From: Flavobacterium hibernum
GTDB lineage: Bacteria; Bacteroidota; Bacteroidia; Flavobacteriales; Flavobacteriaceae
Assembly (NCBI RefSeq): GCF_000832125.1
Contig: NZ_JPRK01000012.1
Location: 84,006-148,005 of the forward strand
DNA: 64,000 bases
Direction of reading: 5' to 3'
The position numbers and the translations under genes are program-made. Every line of letters starts with the position of its first letter. Position 1 is the stretch's first letter. Shown one piece after another: positions 16,831 to 26,318 of the stretch. The notes below the pieces were generated by a model. That model was not told the DNA's origin. It saw nothing but the letters and a program-made list of their open reading frames with translations, and searched no databases.

Positions 16831-17505
16831 ATGAAATTACTTATAGTCGAAGACGAACCAAATCTTTTATCCATTCTGCGTAAAGGATTTGCCGAGAACA
16901 ACAATGAAGTTAGTGTAGCAATGGATGGCACAACAGCCCTAGAAATGCTTCATAATTATAATTTTGATGTGGTCGTTTTAGATGTGATGTTACCAGATAT
17001 TAATGGAATTGAAATTTGCCGTAGACTTCGTGCCAGCAAAAATTTTATTCCTGTTTTACTATTAACTGCACTAGGAACTTCAGAAAATATTGTAACCGGA
17101 CTTAATGCCGGTGCAGATGATTATTTGGTAAAACCATTTAAATTTGGCGAACTTGATGCCAGAGTAAATGCACTACATCGAAGGGCACATCTTGATACAG
17201 AGAAAATTGACGTTATTACAATTGGCGATTTAGAAATTAACGGTCGTGGAAAAACAGTAAAAAGAGATGGAGAATCGATTGTTTTAACTGCGAAAGAGTT
17301 TAAATTACTATATTACTTGGCCAAAAACACTGGGCGAATAGTATCTCGAGATCAAATTTTAGATAATGTCTGGGATATTAATTTTGATATGAATACCAAT
17401 GTAGTCGATGTTTACATTACCTATTTAAGAAAAAAGATAGATAAACCGTTTGAAACCAAACTCATTCACACGATGAAAGGTTTAGGTTATGTGATAAAGT
17501 TATAA
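16831..17505 (+). CDS. OmpR/PhoB-family response regulator
   Basis: 224 residues. Receiver domain 1-115 with the acidic pocket (VEDE, 6-9), phosphoacceptor Asp51 in VVLDVMLPD, Thr79 in LLLTALG and Lys101 in LVKPF. The C-terminal winged-helix DNA-binding domain (about 128-222) shows the usual LTAKEFKLLYYLAKN, VSRDQILDNVW and VVDVYITYLRKKID. It should bind DNA as a dimer on phosphorylation by the kinase whose ATG starts one base after this stop. Targets unknown; the linked stress-like protein and bestrophin genes are candidates. Confidence 0.95.
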   Translation: MKLLIVEDEPNLLSILRKGFAENNNEVSVAMDGTTALEMLHNYNFDVVVLDVMLPDINGIEICRRLRASKNFIPVLLLTALGTSENIVTGLNAGADDYLVKPFKFGELDARVNALHRRAHLDTEKIDVITIGDLEINGRGKTVKRDGESIVLTAKEFKLLYYLAKNTGRIVSRDQILDNVWDINFDMNTNVVDVYITYLRKKIDKPFETKLIHTMKGLGYVIKL

Positions 17506-17506
17506 A

Positions 17507-18910
17507 ATGGATATAAGAAAAAAAATTACTTTTACTTATGTAGCACTTTCAAGCTTTAGTACACTATTGTTGTGTATTGTTGTTTTTGTCTTGTTTCGTG
17601 AAAATAACAGATATCATTTCTTAAAACGATTAGAAGACAGGGCAAAAATTGTAGCTTCAATACATTTTCAAAAAGATCCCGAAAAAATAAAATACTACAG
17701 CAACCTTAAAAAAAATGGTCTTGAAGAACTTATAGAAGAAGAAGAATTTGTTCTTAAAGTAAATAGCGCCAATAGTTTTGATTATAATACTAAGCTGGAT
17801 TTACCAAACGAATTTTATACCAATATTTTAAAAACCGGAAAAGATTATTATGAAGTTGCTAATAAGTATTACTTAGGGCAAATCTTTACAGAACACAATC
17901 AAAAATACATTGTAATTGTTGCTGCCAGAGATCGTAAAGGCCCTACAACTACAATTTATATTATAAAAATCATGCTTTTTGGCGGTATAGGATTCGTGTT
18001 TTTGGCCTTCTTTTTGGGACGTTTTCTAGCAAAACGTGTAATTAATCCTGTAGCAAGAATTACCAGAGAAGTAAACAGAATTAGTGCTTCGAACCTTCAC
18101 AACAGATTGCCCGAAGTCAAGAACTCCGATGAGATTTCAGATCTTACAGAAACATTCAATGATATGTTGGATCGTTTAGAAACGTCATTTGAAATACAAG
18201 CCAATTTTATTAATAATGCTTCGCATGAATTAAAAACGCCAATAACCACTATTATTGCCGAATCTGAAATTATGCTTCTTAAAGAAAGAGAAGTTTCAGA
18301 ATATATTCAGTCGCTCGAAAATATTTATAGTCAGGCTTCCAGATTAGGAAATTTAACAGAGAGTTTATTAAAACTAACCCAAACGGGTTACGACGGTCAG
18401 AAGCAAGTTTTGGATATTGCCAGAATCGACGAGTTGTTAATGGATGTAAAATCAGATTTGGATAAAATTTATCCGGATAACCGAGTAAGTATTAAACTAA
18501 ATTTTGCTCCAAAAGATTCTAATTTATTATTAATTCCTTGTAACAAGCCACTTTTAGAGTTGGCCATCAATAACATTATTACAAACGGAGTAAAATATTC
18601 TGATAACAACGAAGTATTTGTAACACTTTCAGCCAATCAGGAAAACATTAAAATTGCAATCAATGATATCGGAATCGGTATTCCGCCCGAAGATATTCCG
18701 CATTTATATGAGCCTTTCTTTAGAGGTAAAATTGCCACCAAATATATTGGGTACGGTTTAGGACTTCCATTAGCCTCAAAAATAATCCGTATGCATGGAG
18801 GAGAAATCCAGGTACAGTCAGAACAAAATAAAGGTACCATAGTGACTATTATCTTTAATATGTCGAATATTAAAAAACTTAAGATTAAAAATTCTAATGT
18901 AGAATCTTAG
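17507..18910 (+). CDS. Membrane sensor histidine kinase
   Basis: 467 residues. TM1 about 11-30, a sensory region of about 120 residues facing the periplasm, and TM2 about 151-172. HAMP follows (about 173-226), then HisKA with phosphorylatable His240 in NNASHELKTP. The HATPase_c domain has the N box (NNIITNGVKYSDN), the G1 box NDIGIGIPPEDIPH, an F box (LYEPFFRG) and the G2 box YGLGLPLASKI. It is translated almost in continuity with the regulator (one base gap). The sensory region has no recognised domain. It is expected to phosphorylate the upstream OmpR-type regulator. Confidence 0.95.
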   Translation: MDIRKKITFTYVALSSFSTLLLCIVVFVLFRENNRYHFLKRLEDRAKIVASIHFQKDPEKIKYYSNLKKNGLEELIEEEEFVLKVNSANSFDYNTKLDLPNEFYTNILKTGKDYYEVANKYYLGQIFTEHNQKYIVIVAARDRKGPTTTIYIIKIMLFGGIGFVFLAFFLGRFLAKRVINPVARITREVNRISASNLHNRLPEVKNSDEISDLTETFNDMLDRLETSFEIQANFINNASHELKTPITTIIAESEIMLLKEREVSEYIQSLENIYSQASRLGNLTESLLKLTQTGYDGQKQVLDIARIDELLMDVKSDLDKIYPDNRVSIKLNFAPKDSNLLLIPCNKPLLELAINNIITNGVKYSDNNEVFVTLSANQENIKIAINDIGIGIPPEDIPHLYEPFFRGKIATKYIGYGLGLPLASKIIRMHGGEIQVQSEQNKGTIVTIIFNMSNIKKLKIKNSNVES

Positions 18911-18987
18911 AAAGTTCTAATTTCAAGTTAAGAACCGTCTAATTTACAGAGAGTTATTTTGTATGTATAAACTAAACGATTATACAT

Positions 18988-19710
18988 ATGAAAAATTTCC
19001 TAATACCTACGACTTTAAAAGATGATACTATTAGCGCCGTAAAATCGGCAGTTAATCAGGCAAAAGATTCGCAATGTGAAATTATCTTAATGATAGTTTC
19101 TGAGAGTCCGGATAGTTTTTCATCTTCCTATTTTTTACGCGAAATGCGTACAAGTCTTACAAGAAGCCAAGAAGAAGTTTTGGACACTTGTAGATACATT
19201 ATAGATCACACACCAAACTGCAAAATAAAAGTACACAATCAATACGGACTTTCGTCTCCAATTTTCAAACGTATTATTGAGGTTTTCTCTGTAAAACTAG
19301 TTGTACTGACGCAATCTTATAAGCAAGAAACAAAACGCATCCACCAATATCTTATACAATTGGCAGGAAACCAAAAATGTCCCATTTTACATTTAGGAAC
19401 TGAACAATTTAAAGAAGATTTTAATAAAGCACTATACATCGAAAATGCTCAAGGAAATGTCCATGTTAAAGATGTTCAACAATTCTTGAACGAAAACTTC
19501 TCATTTGAAATTGTAAGTCAAACATCAAGCTTTGAGGACAACTACGAAAAATTAGCGCCTTATTTATCTGAAGCGATTTCAAAATACAACATCGATTTGT
19601 TGGTTGAAACACGTAAAGGCGAAAAAATCAAATTCAAGAAAACTAAAAAAGAAAATATAAACGACAAACTAGGACTTCCTGTTTTGTCTCTATATGAAGA
19701 GTTGGTGTAA
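18988..19710 (+). CDS. Universal-stress-like protein
   Basis: 240 residues with no signal peptide. The first half has a USP/Rossmann-like pattern: start MKNFLIPTTLKDDTISAVKSA, then EIILMIVSES, and VKLVVLTQSYK about residue 105. It is shorter than the tandem-USP proteins common in flavobacteria, and the second half is a degenerate repeat of the fold (KALYIENAQ, IDLLVETRKG). No G-x2-G-x9-G ATP loop is evident, so ATP binding is doubtful. It begins 77 bases after the kinase and ends 50 bases before the bestrophin gene, all same strand. Probably an operon-linked stress or signalling protein; family call moderate. Confidence 0.62.
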   Translation: MKNFLIPTTLKDDTISAVKSAVNQAKDSQCEIILMIVSESPDSFSSSYFLREMRTSLTRSQEEVLDTCRYIIDHTPNCKIKVHNQYGLSSPIFKRIIEVFSVKLVVLTQSYKQETKRIHQYLIQLAGNQKCPILHLGTEQFKEDFNKALYIENAQGNVHVKDVQQFLNENFSFEIVSQTSSFEDNYEKLAPYLSEAISKYNIDLLVETRKGEKIKFKKTKKENINDKLGLPVLSLYEELV

Positions 19711-19760
19711 GACCAAACTTCTTCACAAAAAAAATATAAGTTTAATTTAAAACCGAAAAG

Positions 19761-20708
19761 ATGTTATTAAGAAAAAAAATACCAATGAGGTACGTTCTCG
19801 GGAAAATTAAAGTAGAAATTGCATTAGTTCTAACTTACACGATACTGTTTGAAGTTTTTCACAATTATTTCATTAATCTTCCAGTAGATATTCCAATTGC
19901 AATTCCAACAATGATTGGAACAATTATATCTTTATTATTAGCCTTTAAGTCGAATCAGGCTTATGACAGATGGTGGGAAGCAAGAATTGTTTGGGGAGCG
20001 ATTGTAAACGATTCCAGAACATTAATCAGACAAATGCTGACATTTTATAAAGACCCTAATTTTTCTGTAGAAGCAAATGAATTTAAAGAAAACTTTGCAA
20101 AACGACAAATTGCATGGTGCTACAGTTTAGGAGAATCTTTGCGAAATAAAGATGCCATAAAACCATTAGAAGGTTTGATTAGCGAAGAAGAATTGCGTTT
20201 TGTAAAAAATCATCAAAACATACCAAATGCGATTCTACTATTGCACGCAAGAGACCTTAGAAATGCTAAAAATGACAAACGCATTAACATGTATCAACAA
20301 GTAGAAATTGACAATACTCTGTCAAGATTGTGTGATGAAATGGGTAAATGCGAAAGAATTAAAAACACCATTTTTCCAACGACATACAGTATGTACATTA
20401 GATTAACATTGTGCTTGTTTATTTTGTTGTTGCCTTTTGGATTAATTAGTGTGCTTAGTTGGTTTGCAATTCCGTTAATTACGGCTATTGCAGCAGCTTT
20501 CTTTTTAATCGAAAGAATGGCAATTCACTTGCAAGATCCGTTCGAAAATAGAGCTACAGATACACCTGTAACCACTATTGCAAATACAATCGAAAGAAAT
20601 ATTACTCAGATGATGAATGAATACCAAAGCGAATTTGATATTATCAATGAGTTTCATCTTCAACCTGAGACTAAAAAAGCGGAAAACAACGCTTACTTCG
20701 TTTTATAA
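19761..20708 (+). CDS. Bestrophin-family anion channel
   Basis: 315 residues, RFP-TM/bestrophin (UPF0187). Two hydrophobic pairs are at about 17-60 and 210-255. The conserved segment SLLLAFKSNQAYDRWWEARIVWG (about 57-79) is the family hallmark, including the N-x-A-Y-x-R-W-W-E-A-R motif. Later FENRATDTPVTTIANTIERN matches the cytosolic P/D-x-x-x-x-P-x loop. Bacterial homologues form pentameric chloride or cation channels in the inner membrane. It lies downstream of a sensor kinase, regulator and stress-like protein, which hints at ion or pH homeostasis control; this is inference. A strong terminator follows. Confidence 0.9.
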   Translation: MLLRKKIPMRYVLGKIKVEIALVLTYTILFEVFHNYFINLPVDIPIAIPTMIGTIISLLLAFKSNQAYDRWWEARIVWGAIVNDSRTLIRQMLTFYKDPNFSVEANEFKENFAKRQIAWCYSLGESLRNKDAIKPLEGLISEEELRFVKNHQNIPNAILLLHARDLRNAKNDKRINMYQQVEIDNTLSRLCDEMGKCERIKNTIFPTTYSMYIRLTLCLFILLLPFGLISVLSWFAIPLITAIAAAFFLIERMAIHLQDPFENRATDTPVTTIANTIERNITQMMNEYQSEFDIINEFHLQPETKKAENNAYFVL

Positions 20709-20736
20709 TTTAATTGATGTTGGTTTTCAATTTGTT

Positions 20737-20775
20737 AGCCGGACAACGTTTTAGGTCGTTGTCTGGCTTTTTTTT
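20737..20775 (+). terminator. Terminator of the two-component/bestrophin operon
   Basis: Arms AGCCGGACAACG (20737-20748) and CGTTGTCTGGCT (20757-20768), one G-U, then eight T. Confidence 0.92.
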
Positions 20776-20835
20776 GCAGAGTTTCGCATGAGATTCTTCC
20801 TTTGTTAGGATGACAAGATTGCTAAGAATTCAAAA

Positions 20836-22254
20836 TTATCGATGAAGCAGTCTTCCCAACATTTGTATCGAATGTCTTAATTCATTAGTCCAAACCAATC
20901 CAAAACTCAATCGCATACAATTCGAGAATTGATCTTGAAAAGAGAAAATTCGACCAGGAGCAATACTAATATTATGTTGCATTGCCAGATGATAAAAAGC
21001 GGCCGTGTCGACATTTTTATCGAGTTCAATCCACAGAAAAAAACCGCCTTGTGGCTGACTCACTTTTGTTCCTTTAGGAAATGATTCTAAAATGGTATTG
21101 ATGTAATTATTGCAATTATGATGCAGTATCTGACGTATTTTTCGAAGATGATTTTCGTAACGGCCATTTTTAAGAAAATCCCCAACAACCTGATGGGTAA
21201 TAGTAGGCGAGGAGAGCGTATGATAAATCTTATTCCGTAAAATTTCTTTTTTAAACTTACCCGGAGAAACCCAACCCACACGATAACCCGGAGCCAAAGT
21301 TTTAGAAACAGAGCTACAACAAAGTACAATACCGCTTTCGTCATACGTTTTACAATTTGTTGGGCGGCTCGAGCCAAAGTACAAATCGCCATGAATATCA
21401 TCCTCAATCAACGGAATATTATAAAACTCCATCAATCGAACAACTTCTATTTTATGTTCCGCTGGCATCATACTTCCAGACGGATTGCTAAAATTGCTCA
21501 TCAGCAAACAAAGTTTCACTTTCTTAGACGAAAGGGCCTTTTTTAGTGCATCCAATTCTATACCCGTAGTCATATTTGTAGGCAACTCCATGATATATAA
21601 ACCCAATGATTTTGCTAGTTGTAAAATACCAAAATAAGCAGGACTTTCTGTAATAATAGTATCTCCGGGTTTCGTCAACGTCATTAAACAATGAGATATT
21701 GCACTCGTACAGCCTGGCATTGTAATAATATCTTTTTCAGTCAAAGATCCGCCCCAAGTAAACGACCATCGGGCAATTTCTTTTCTTAAATTAAGATTAC
21801 CCTGAACCTGCTCATAACTCGTTCCGCTATTTGGTAAGTCACGCATTGCCTGAATCATTCCCTTATTTAACTTCGCGATAGGCAGTAATTCATTAGATGG
21901 AAATCCCAAAGAAAGCATGGTAATATTTTTGTCCGTCATATTACCGTAAACCTGATCGATTAAATCTTCACGGTCAATATTTGCACATTTTAAAATGGGA
22001 CTGCTTGGTGAAGGTTCAGTAATAATTCGTGACGAAGTATTACTTACATAATAACCAGATTGAGGTCTTGATTCAATCAATGATCTACTCTCGACTTCAT
22101 AATATGCTTTACTTACCGTGCTCATGCTATAACCAGTTTCCGCACACACCTCGCGTATCGAAGGCAGTTTGTCACCAACATTTAAAACGCCCGATTTTAT
22201 CTGCTTTTCAATTCGGTCAGCAAATTGCAAATACAAGTAATTAGAATTCTTCAT
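20836..22254 (-). CDS. MocR/GntR-family regulator with aminotransferase domain
   Basis: 472 residues. The N-terminal GntR winged helix (about 1-75) shows DKLPSIREVCAETGYSMSTVSKAYYEVE. A type-I aminotransferase fold follows (about 105-472) with SNPSG, IEDDIHGDL and the PLP lysine Lys318 in CSSVSKTLAPGYRVGW. MocR proteins bind PLP and act as effector-sensing regulators, often of the divergent neighbour. Here the gene is divergent from a DMT exporter, with two AAACTGT direct repeats between them. The likely target is that transporter. Enzymatic activity is not expected. The effector (amino acid or vitamin B6 compound) is unknown. Confidence 0.92.
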   Translation of the reverse strand: MKNSNYLYLQFADRIEKQIKSGVLNVGDKLPSIREVCAETGYSMSTVSKAYYEVESRSLIESRPQSGYYVSNTSSRIITEPSPSSPILKCANIDREDLIDQVYGNMTDKNITMLSLGFPSNELLPIAKLNKGMIQAMRDLPNSGTSYEQVQGNLNLRKEIARWSFTWGGSLTEKDIITMPGCTSAISHCLMTLTKPGDTIITESPAYFGILQLAKSLGLYIMELPTNMTTGIELDALKKALSSKKVKLCLLMSNFSNPSGSMMPAEHKIEVVRLMEFYNIPLIEDDIHGDLYFGSSRPTNCKTYDESGIVLCCSSVSKTLAPGYRVGWVSPGKFKKEILRNKIYHTLSSPTITHQVVGDFLKNGRYENHLRKIRQILHHNCNNYINTILESFPKGTKVSQPQGGFFLWIELDKNVDTAAFYHLAMQHNISIAPGRIFSFQDQFSNCMRLSFGLVWTNELRHSIQMLGRLLHR

Positions 22255-22260
22255 AAAAAA

Positions 22261-22291
22261 AAACTGTTATGGTGCAATTTACAAAAACTGT
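22261..22291. promoter_or_regulatory. Direct-repeat candidate MocR operator
   Basis: AAACTGT at 22261-22267 and again at 22285-22291, 24 bases apart, each preceded by more A. They lie in the 103-bp divergent gap. MocR regulators typically bind direct repeats, so this is a candidate site. Confidence 0.45.
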
Positions 22292-22357
22292 ATCTGTATT
22301 GCTATTTTATTTTTTAGAAATTTGCTATAATAAAAACCAACTATAAACTAAAACTCC

Positions 22358-23275
22358 ATGAAAACAACAAAATACTACATCGCTGCGATGACTTGCTTTA
22401 TAATCTGGGGATTTTTTAGTTTGGTTTTAAAACCAATACACGATTATGCTTCATTAGATATTTTATTCTATCGTGTATTTAGTTGCAGTATATTAATGCT
22501 GTTAATCGCTTTTACATTCAAAAGAAAAAAAATCAAAGAAGCAGCAGCAAGTTTCAAAGCGTTATCAAAATCAGAGAAGCGAAAAACCGTTTTATTGAAT
22601 ATTGGCGGAAGCGTTTTTTTAATGGCAAATTGGTTTACATTTATTTATGTAATGAATCATGTTAGCGTAAAAGCAACCTCTTTGGCCTATTTAGTTTGTC
22701 CAATTTTAACCACTTTACTGGCCTATTTTATTTTACATGAAAAACTAAGTAAAACACAATGGATGGCAGTAGGACTTAGTATTTCGGGTTGTGTACTTTT
22801 ATCGTATGCCAATATTATGGATATGTTTTTTAGTATCATAATAGGATTTACCTACGCCTCATATTTAGTAAGTCAGCGAATCAACAAAGGATTTGATAAA
22901 TTTTTAATACTAACGTTTCATATAACTTTAGCAGCCTTATTTTTATTGCCTTTTTATCCTGCTTACAGCGGTCCTGTTCCAACCGAGTTTAAGTTTTATT
23001 TCTGTATAGAAACCATTGCAATTTTGTTTACAATTTTTCCATTGTTTCTTAATCTTTACGCGCTTTCAGGCATCAACTCATCAACAGTTGGCATGCTTTT
23101 AAATATCAACCCAATGATTGCCTTTCTATTGGCCATGTTTTTATACAAAGAACAATTTGGATCCATACAGATTTTGGCATACGGAATCGTTTTTCTTGCT
23201 GTAATAGTTTTTAATTCACATCATATTTTTGCGATGAAGCAAAGATTACAACAATATCCAAAGGTTCTAAAATAA
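22358..23275 (+). CDS. EamA/DMT-superfamily transporter
   Basis: 305 residues with about ten hydrophobic segments spread evenly. Two EamA repeats are visible, the first ending at VLLSYANIMDM (about 145-155). Signature pieces are ITCFIIWGFF-like at 10-20, ATSLAYLVCPILTTLLAYFI in the first repeat and GMLLNINPMIAFLLAMFLY in the second, similar to RarD-type exporters. It is an inner-membrane transporter of small metabolites, often amino acids or drugs. It is transcribed divergently from the MocR gene, its probable regulator. Substrate cannot be read from sequence. Confidence 0.88.
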   Translation: MKTTKYYIAAMTCFIIWGFFSLVLKPIHDYASLDILFYRVFSCSILMLLIAFTFKRKKIKEAAASFKALSKSEKRKTVLLNIGGSVFLMANWFTFIYVMNHVSVKATSLAYLVCPILTTLLAYFILHEKLSKTQWMAVGLSISGCVLLSYANIMDMFFSIIIGFTYASYLVSQRINKGFDKFLILTFHITLAALFLLPFYPAYSGPVPTEFKFYFCIETIAILFTIFPLFLNLYALSGINSSTVGMLLNINPMIAFLLAMFLYKEQFGSIQILAYGIVFLAVIVFNSHHIFAMKQRLQQYPKVLK

Positions 23276-23449
23276 CGTGAGGTATTTTATGTTTTTTATT
23301 GGTTTAAAATTATAAATTACCAGAATCTTAACAGGATATTTAAACAGGAATGATTATTTTTCATTTCTGTTTTTTTATGCAATAAAATGTATGAAAATGA
23401 ATGCTACAGATTTCACTGATTAAAAGGATTATTCTATACTTTAAAAAAT

Positions 23450-23508
23450 AGCCACGAATTCACGGATTATTGCGCAAATAGATGGAAAAAATTCTTGAAT
23501 TCGTGGCT
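23450..23508. repeat. Intergenic inverted repeat (CACGAATT family)
   Basis: Perfect 13-base arms AGCCACGAATTCA (23450-23462) and complement (23496-23508). The rest of 23276-23562 is AT-rich with nothing else recognisable. Confidence 0.8.
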
Positions 23509-23562
23509 GAAAAAAACTTTTTAATTTGTGGCAAAAACTATTAAAAACCGAATCTATATTTT

Positions 23563-25821
23563 ATGAAAAATACCAAACTACAAGCCTTTATTCCGTTATT
23601 TTATTTAGTGTGGTCTGATGATTTGTTGACTCAAAAAGAGTTCTCTACAATTCAGAAATTTATTGATGATTTAACCTGGCTTTCGCCCGAAGAAAAACAG
23701 CAATTGCTTTCGAGAGTCGATATTTCAAATCCGCCTTCGCGAAATGAACTCGCACAATGGAAACTGGATATTGAAAAAAGTATTCAAAATAAAACAGATA
23801 TAAAATCGATTTTTGATATTGCAGTTGCACTTTCAGAGAAAGATGTAGATATTTCGACCCTACAATCAAGCTTTATAAAATTAGAGAATGATCTTGGAAT
23901 TTTGGGTGAAGAAGCGCTTCAGAACTTTAAAACAAAAGCCGGTTCGTTTACTGCAAATTCGCAAACCAACAGTGATTTTGATATTCAAAAAATAACCGAA
24001 ATTTTAAACGGTAAACAAGCGGCGATAATCAACAAAGTAAAAGCAGTAATATCAAGACCTGAATTTGCTTATGAAACCTCGACAGATATTAATGTATATC
24101 GTGAAACCGTGTACAATTGGTGCAAAATTTTAGCCGAAGAAAATCTCGGAAATATGGCATATCCAAAACAATATGGAGGAGGCGAAAACATAGCCGATTA
24201 TTTTGCTATTATGGAAACCTTAAGTTACCATGATTTGAGTTTGGTAATTAAATTTGGAGTTCAATTTGGACTTTGGGGAATGAGTGTTCAGTCGTTAGGA
24301 ACAGAAAAACATTATGCGAAATACCTAAAAGACATTGGTTCGCTAAAAATTCCCGGATGTTTTGCAATGACCGAAACACATCACGGTTCAAACGTAAAAG
24401 GGCTTGAAACAACAGCAACATACAATCATAACGATCAAACGTTTGTAATTCATACACCAAACAAAAATGCTCAAAAAGAGTATATTGGCAACGCAGCCGT
24501 TCACGGACAAATGGCAACAGTTTTTGCAAAATTAGTTATTGACGATCATGATTACGGTGTAAATGCATTTATAGTTCCGTTAAGAGATACAAACGGAAAT
24601 ACCTTAAAAGGAATTACGATTGGCGATTGTGGTCATAAAATGGGATTAAATGGAGTAGATAACGGTACTATTAGTTTTGATAACGTAATTATTCCGAAAG
24701 AAAATATGCTCGATCGTTTTGCTTCTGTAAATGATAAAGGCGAATTTGAAAGCCCAATTCCGAGTGACAACAGACGATTTTTTACCATGTTAGGTACTTT
24801 AGTTGGAGGCCGAATTGGTATTCCGCGTTCTGCTTTGGCAGCAGCCAAATCTGGATTGACAATTACAATTCGATACAGCGATCAACGCCGACAATTTGGC
24901 CCGGAAGGCGGATCAGAAGTTCCAATTTTAAATTACAGAATGCATCAGCGTCGATTACTTCCGCATTTAGCCAAAACTTATGCTGTACATTTTGCCTTGC
25001 AATATCTTACCAATCGATTTTTGAATCGAACTGAGTCAGAAATGCAGGAAATTGAGGCTTTGGCAGCAGGAATGAAATCCTATTCGACTTGGAGTACAAG
25101 AGATATCTTGCAAGAATGTCGTGAAGCTTGTGGAGGAAAAGGATATTTATCTGAAAACCGAATTGACGCCCTAAAAAATGATACTGAAATTTATACCACT
25201 TTTGAAGGTGATAACACTGTTTTGATGCAATTGGTTGCCAAAAACCGTTTATCTGAATTTAGAAAATCATTTGGAGAAATGGGTTCTTTGGGAATCATTA
25301 ATTATGTGTATGAAAATGCCAAAACCGCTCTTGCAGAGAAAAATCCAATAGCAACCCGAAGAACAGATGAAGAACATTTGTTAGATGGAGAGTTTCATTT
25401 GCAAGCATTTCAGCATCGGGAAAAAACAATTTTGGCATCGGCAGCAAAACGCATCAAAAAATTGGTCGACGGAGGACTAGAAGCCTACGATGCATTTAAT
25501 GTTGTACAACATCAAATGATCGATGTAGCACAGGCCTATTTAGAGCGTGTAGTTTTAGAGCAATTTCAACTTGCAATACAAGCTGTAGAAGATAAAAAAT
25601 CAAAAGAAATCCTTGTAAAACTCAATCAATTATATGCACTTTCGCAAATAGAGAAAAACAGAGCTTGGTATCTTGAAGATGGTTATATGGAAGCCGTAAA
25701 AACAAAAGCAATTCGTAAAATGGTCAACCAGCTTTGTTGGGATATTCGACCAGATGCCGTGTCATTAGTTAATGCTTTTGATATTCCTGAGAGTTGTTTG
25801 GCGGCGCCAATTGCTGTTTAA
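23563..25821 (+). CDS. Acyl-CoA dehydrogenase/oxidase with N-terminal extension
   Basis: 752 residues, about twice a usual acyl-CoA dehydrogenase. Residues 1-140 form an alpha-helical N-terminal region (SDDLLTQKEFSTIQKFIDDL) that looks like a TerB-type helical domain; this assignment is tentative. The flavoprotein core follows: PKQYGGGENIADYFAIMETL, GCFAMTETHHGSNVKGLET (FAD and substrate binding), SDQRRQFGP, CREACGGKGYLSENRI and TTFEGDNTVLMQLVAKN. The last carries the Glu typical of the acyl-CoA oxidase branch. About 165 residues of helical C-terminus complete an ACOX-like architecture. It should start fatty-acid beta-oxidation using FAD. Monocistronic. Confidence 0.88.
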   Translation: MKNTKLQAFIPLFYLVWSDDLLTQKEFSTIQKFIDDLTWLSPEEKQQLLSRVDISNPPSRNELAQWKLDIEKSIQNKTDIKSIFDIAVALSEKDVDISTLQSSFIKLENDLGILGEEALQNFKTKAGSFTANSQTNSDFDIQKITEILNGKQAAIINKVKAVISRPEFAYETSTDINVYRETVYNWCKILAEENLGNMAYPKQYGGGENIADYFAIMETLSYHDLSLVIKFGVQFGLWGMSVQSLGTEKHYAKYLKDIGSLKIPGCFAMTETHHGSNVKGLETTATYNHNDQTFVIHTPNKNAQKEYIGNAAVHGQMATVFAKLVIDDHDYGVNAFIVPLRDTNGNTLKGITIGDCGHKMGLNGVDNGTISFDNVIIPKENMLDRFASVNDKGEFESPIPSDNRRFFTMLGTLVGGRIGIPRSALAAAKSGLTITIRYSDQRRQFGPEGGSEVPILNYRMHQRRLLPHLAKTYAVHFALQYLTNRFLNRTESEMQEIEALAAGMKSYSTWSTRDILQECREACGGKGYLSENRIDALKNDTEIYTTFEGDNTVLMQLVAKNRLSEFRKSFGEMGSLGIINYVYENAKTALAEKNPIATRRTDEEHLLDGEFHLQAFQHREKTILASAAKRIKKLVDGGLEAYDAFNVVQHQMIDVAQAYLERVVLEQFQLAIQAVEDKKSKEILVKLNQLYALSQIEKNRAWYLEDGYMEAVKTKAIRKMVNQLCWDIRPDAVSLVNAFDIPESCLAAPIAV

Positions 25822-25899
25822 TTTTTAGGTTTTTAAACTATATAATTGATATAAGTAAATTAAGTATCGGCTTTTTCAAAGTTTGTGAGCCTAAAGTTT

Positions 25900-25999
25900 G
25901 TCATTTCGACCGGAGGGAGAAATCACACTAGAAACTCCGCATAGAAAGTCGCCAATCTTTATCGATTTGCGAGTGAGATTTCTCGATCCTCGAAATGAC
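25900..25999. repeat. Palindromic MITE-like element, copy B (inverted core)
   Basis: GTCATTTCGA and TCGAAATGAC ends, 100 bases. Its core reads AAAGTCGCCAATCTTTATCG, the reverse complement of the core in copies A and C, so the element is inserted in the opposite orientation. Confidence 0.85.
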
Positions 26000-26111
26000 A
26001 AAATTGACGGTATTATCAATGTTTAAAAGCTTGAAAAAAAAAATCTTTTTAATCCTATCAAACACTTTGTCAAAGGAACGCGGATTATGCGGATTCGCTA
26101 AAGCGAAAACA

Positions 26112-26160
26112 CGGATTAAACGGATTTTATTTTTAATTATTTTTAAATCCGTTTAATCCG
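26112..26160. repeat. CGGATT-family inverted repeat
   Basis: Perfect 16-base arms CGGATTAAACGGATTT (26112-26127) and complement (26145-26160) with a 17-base AT loop. Confidence 0.82.
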
Positions 26161-26318
26161 CGGCTTTACTTTTGTAAATCTGTATCATCCGCGTCTCTTT
26201 ATAGATCATCCAAGTTAGCTACTTTTTGTCAAAGTCTTCAACAAATTTCTTGAAATCTGTGGCAAAAAAAATGAAAAAAGCTTAAAATGAACTTATATCA
26301 CTTATGAGGTGAAAAAAA

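Larger units (their letters stand above)
25822..26318. other. Repeat-filled intergenic stretch of 497 bases
   Basis: No gene. It holds MITE-like copy B (25900-25999), a CGGATT-rich inverted repeat (26112-26160) and surrounding CGGATTATGCGGATT-like direct repeats. It lies between two convergent genes. Confidence 0.8.
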
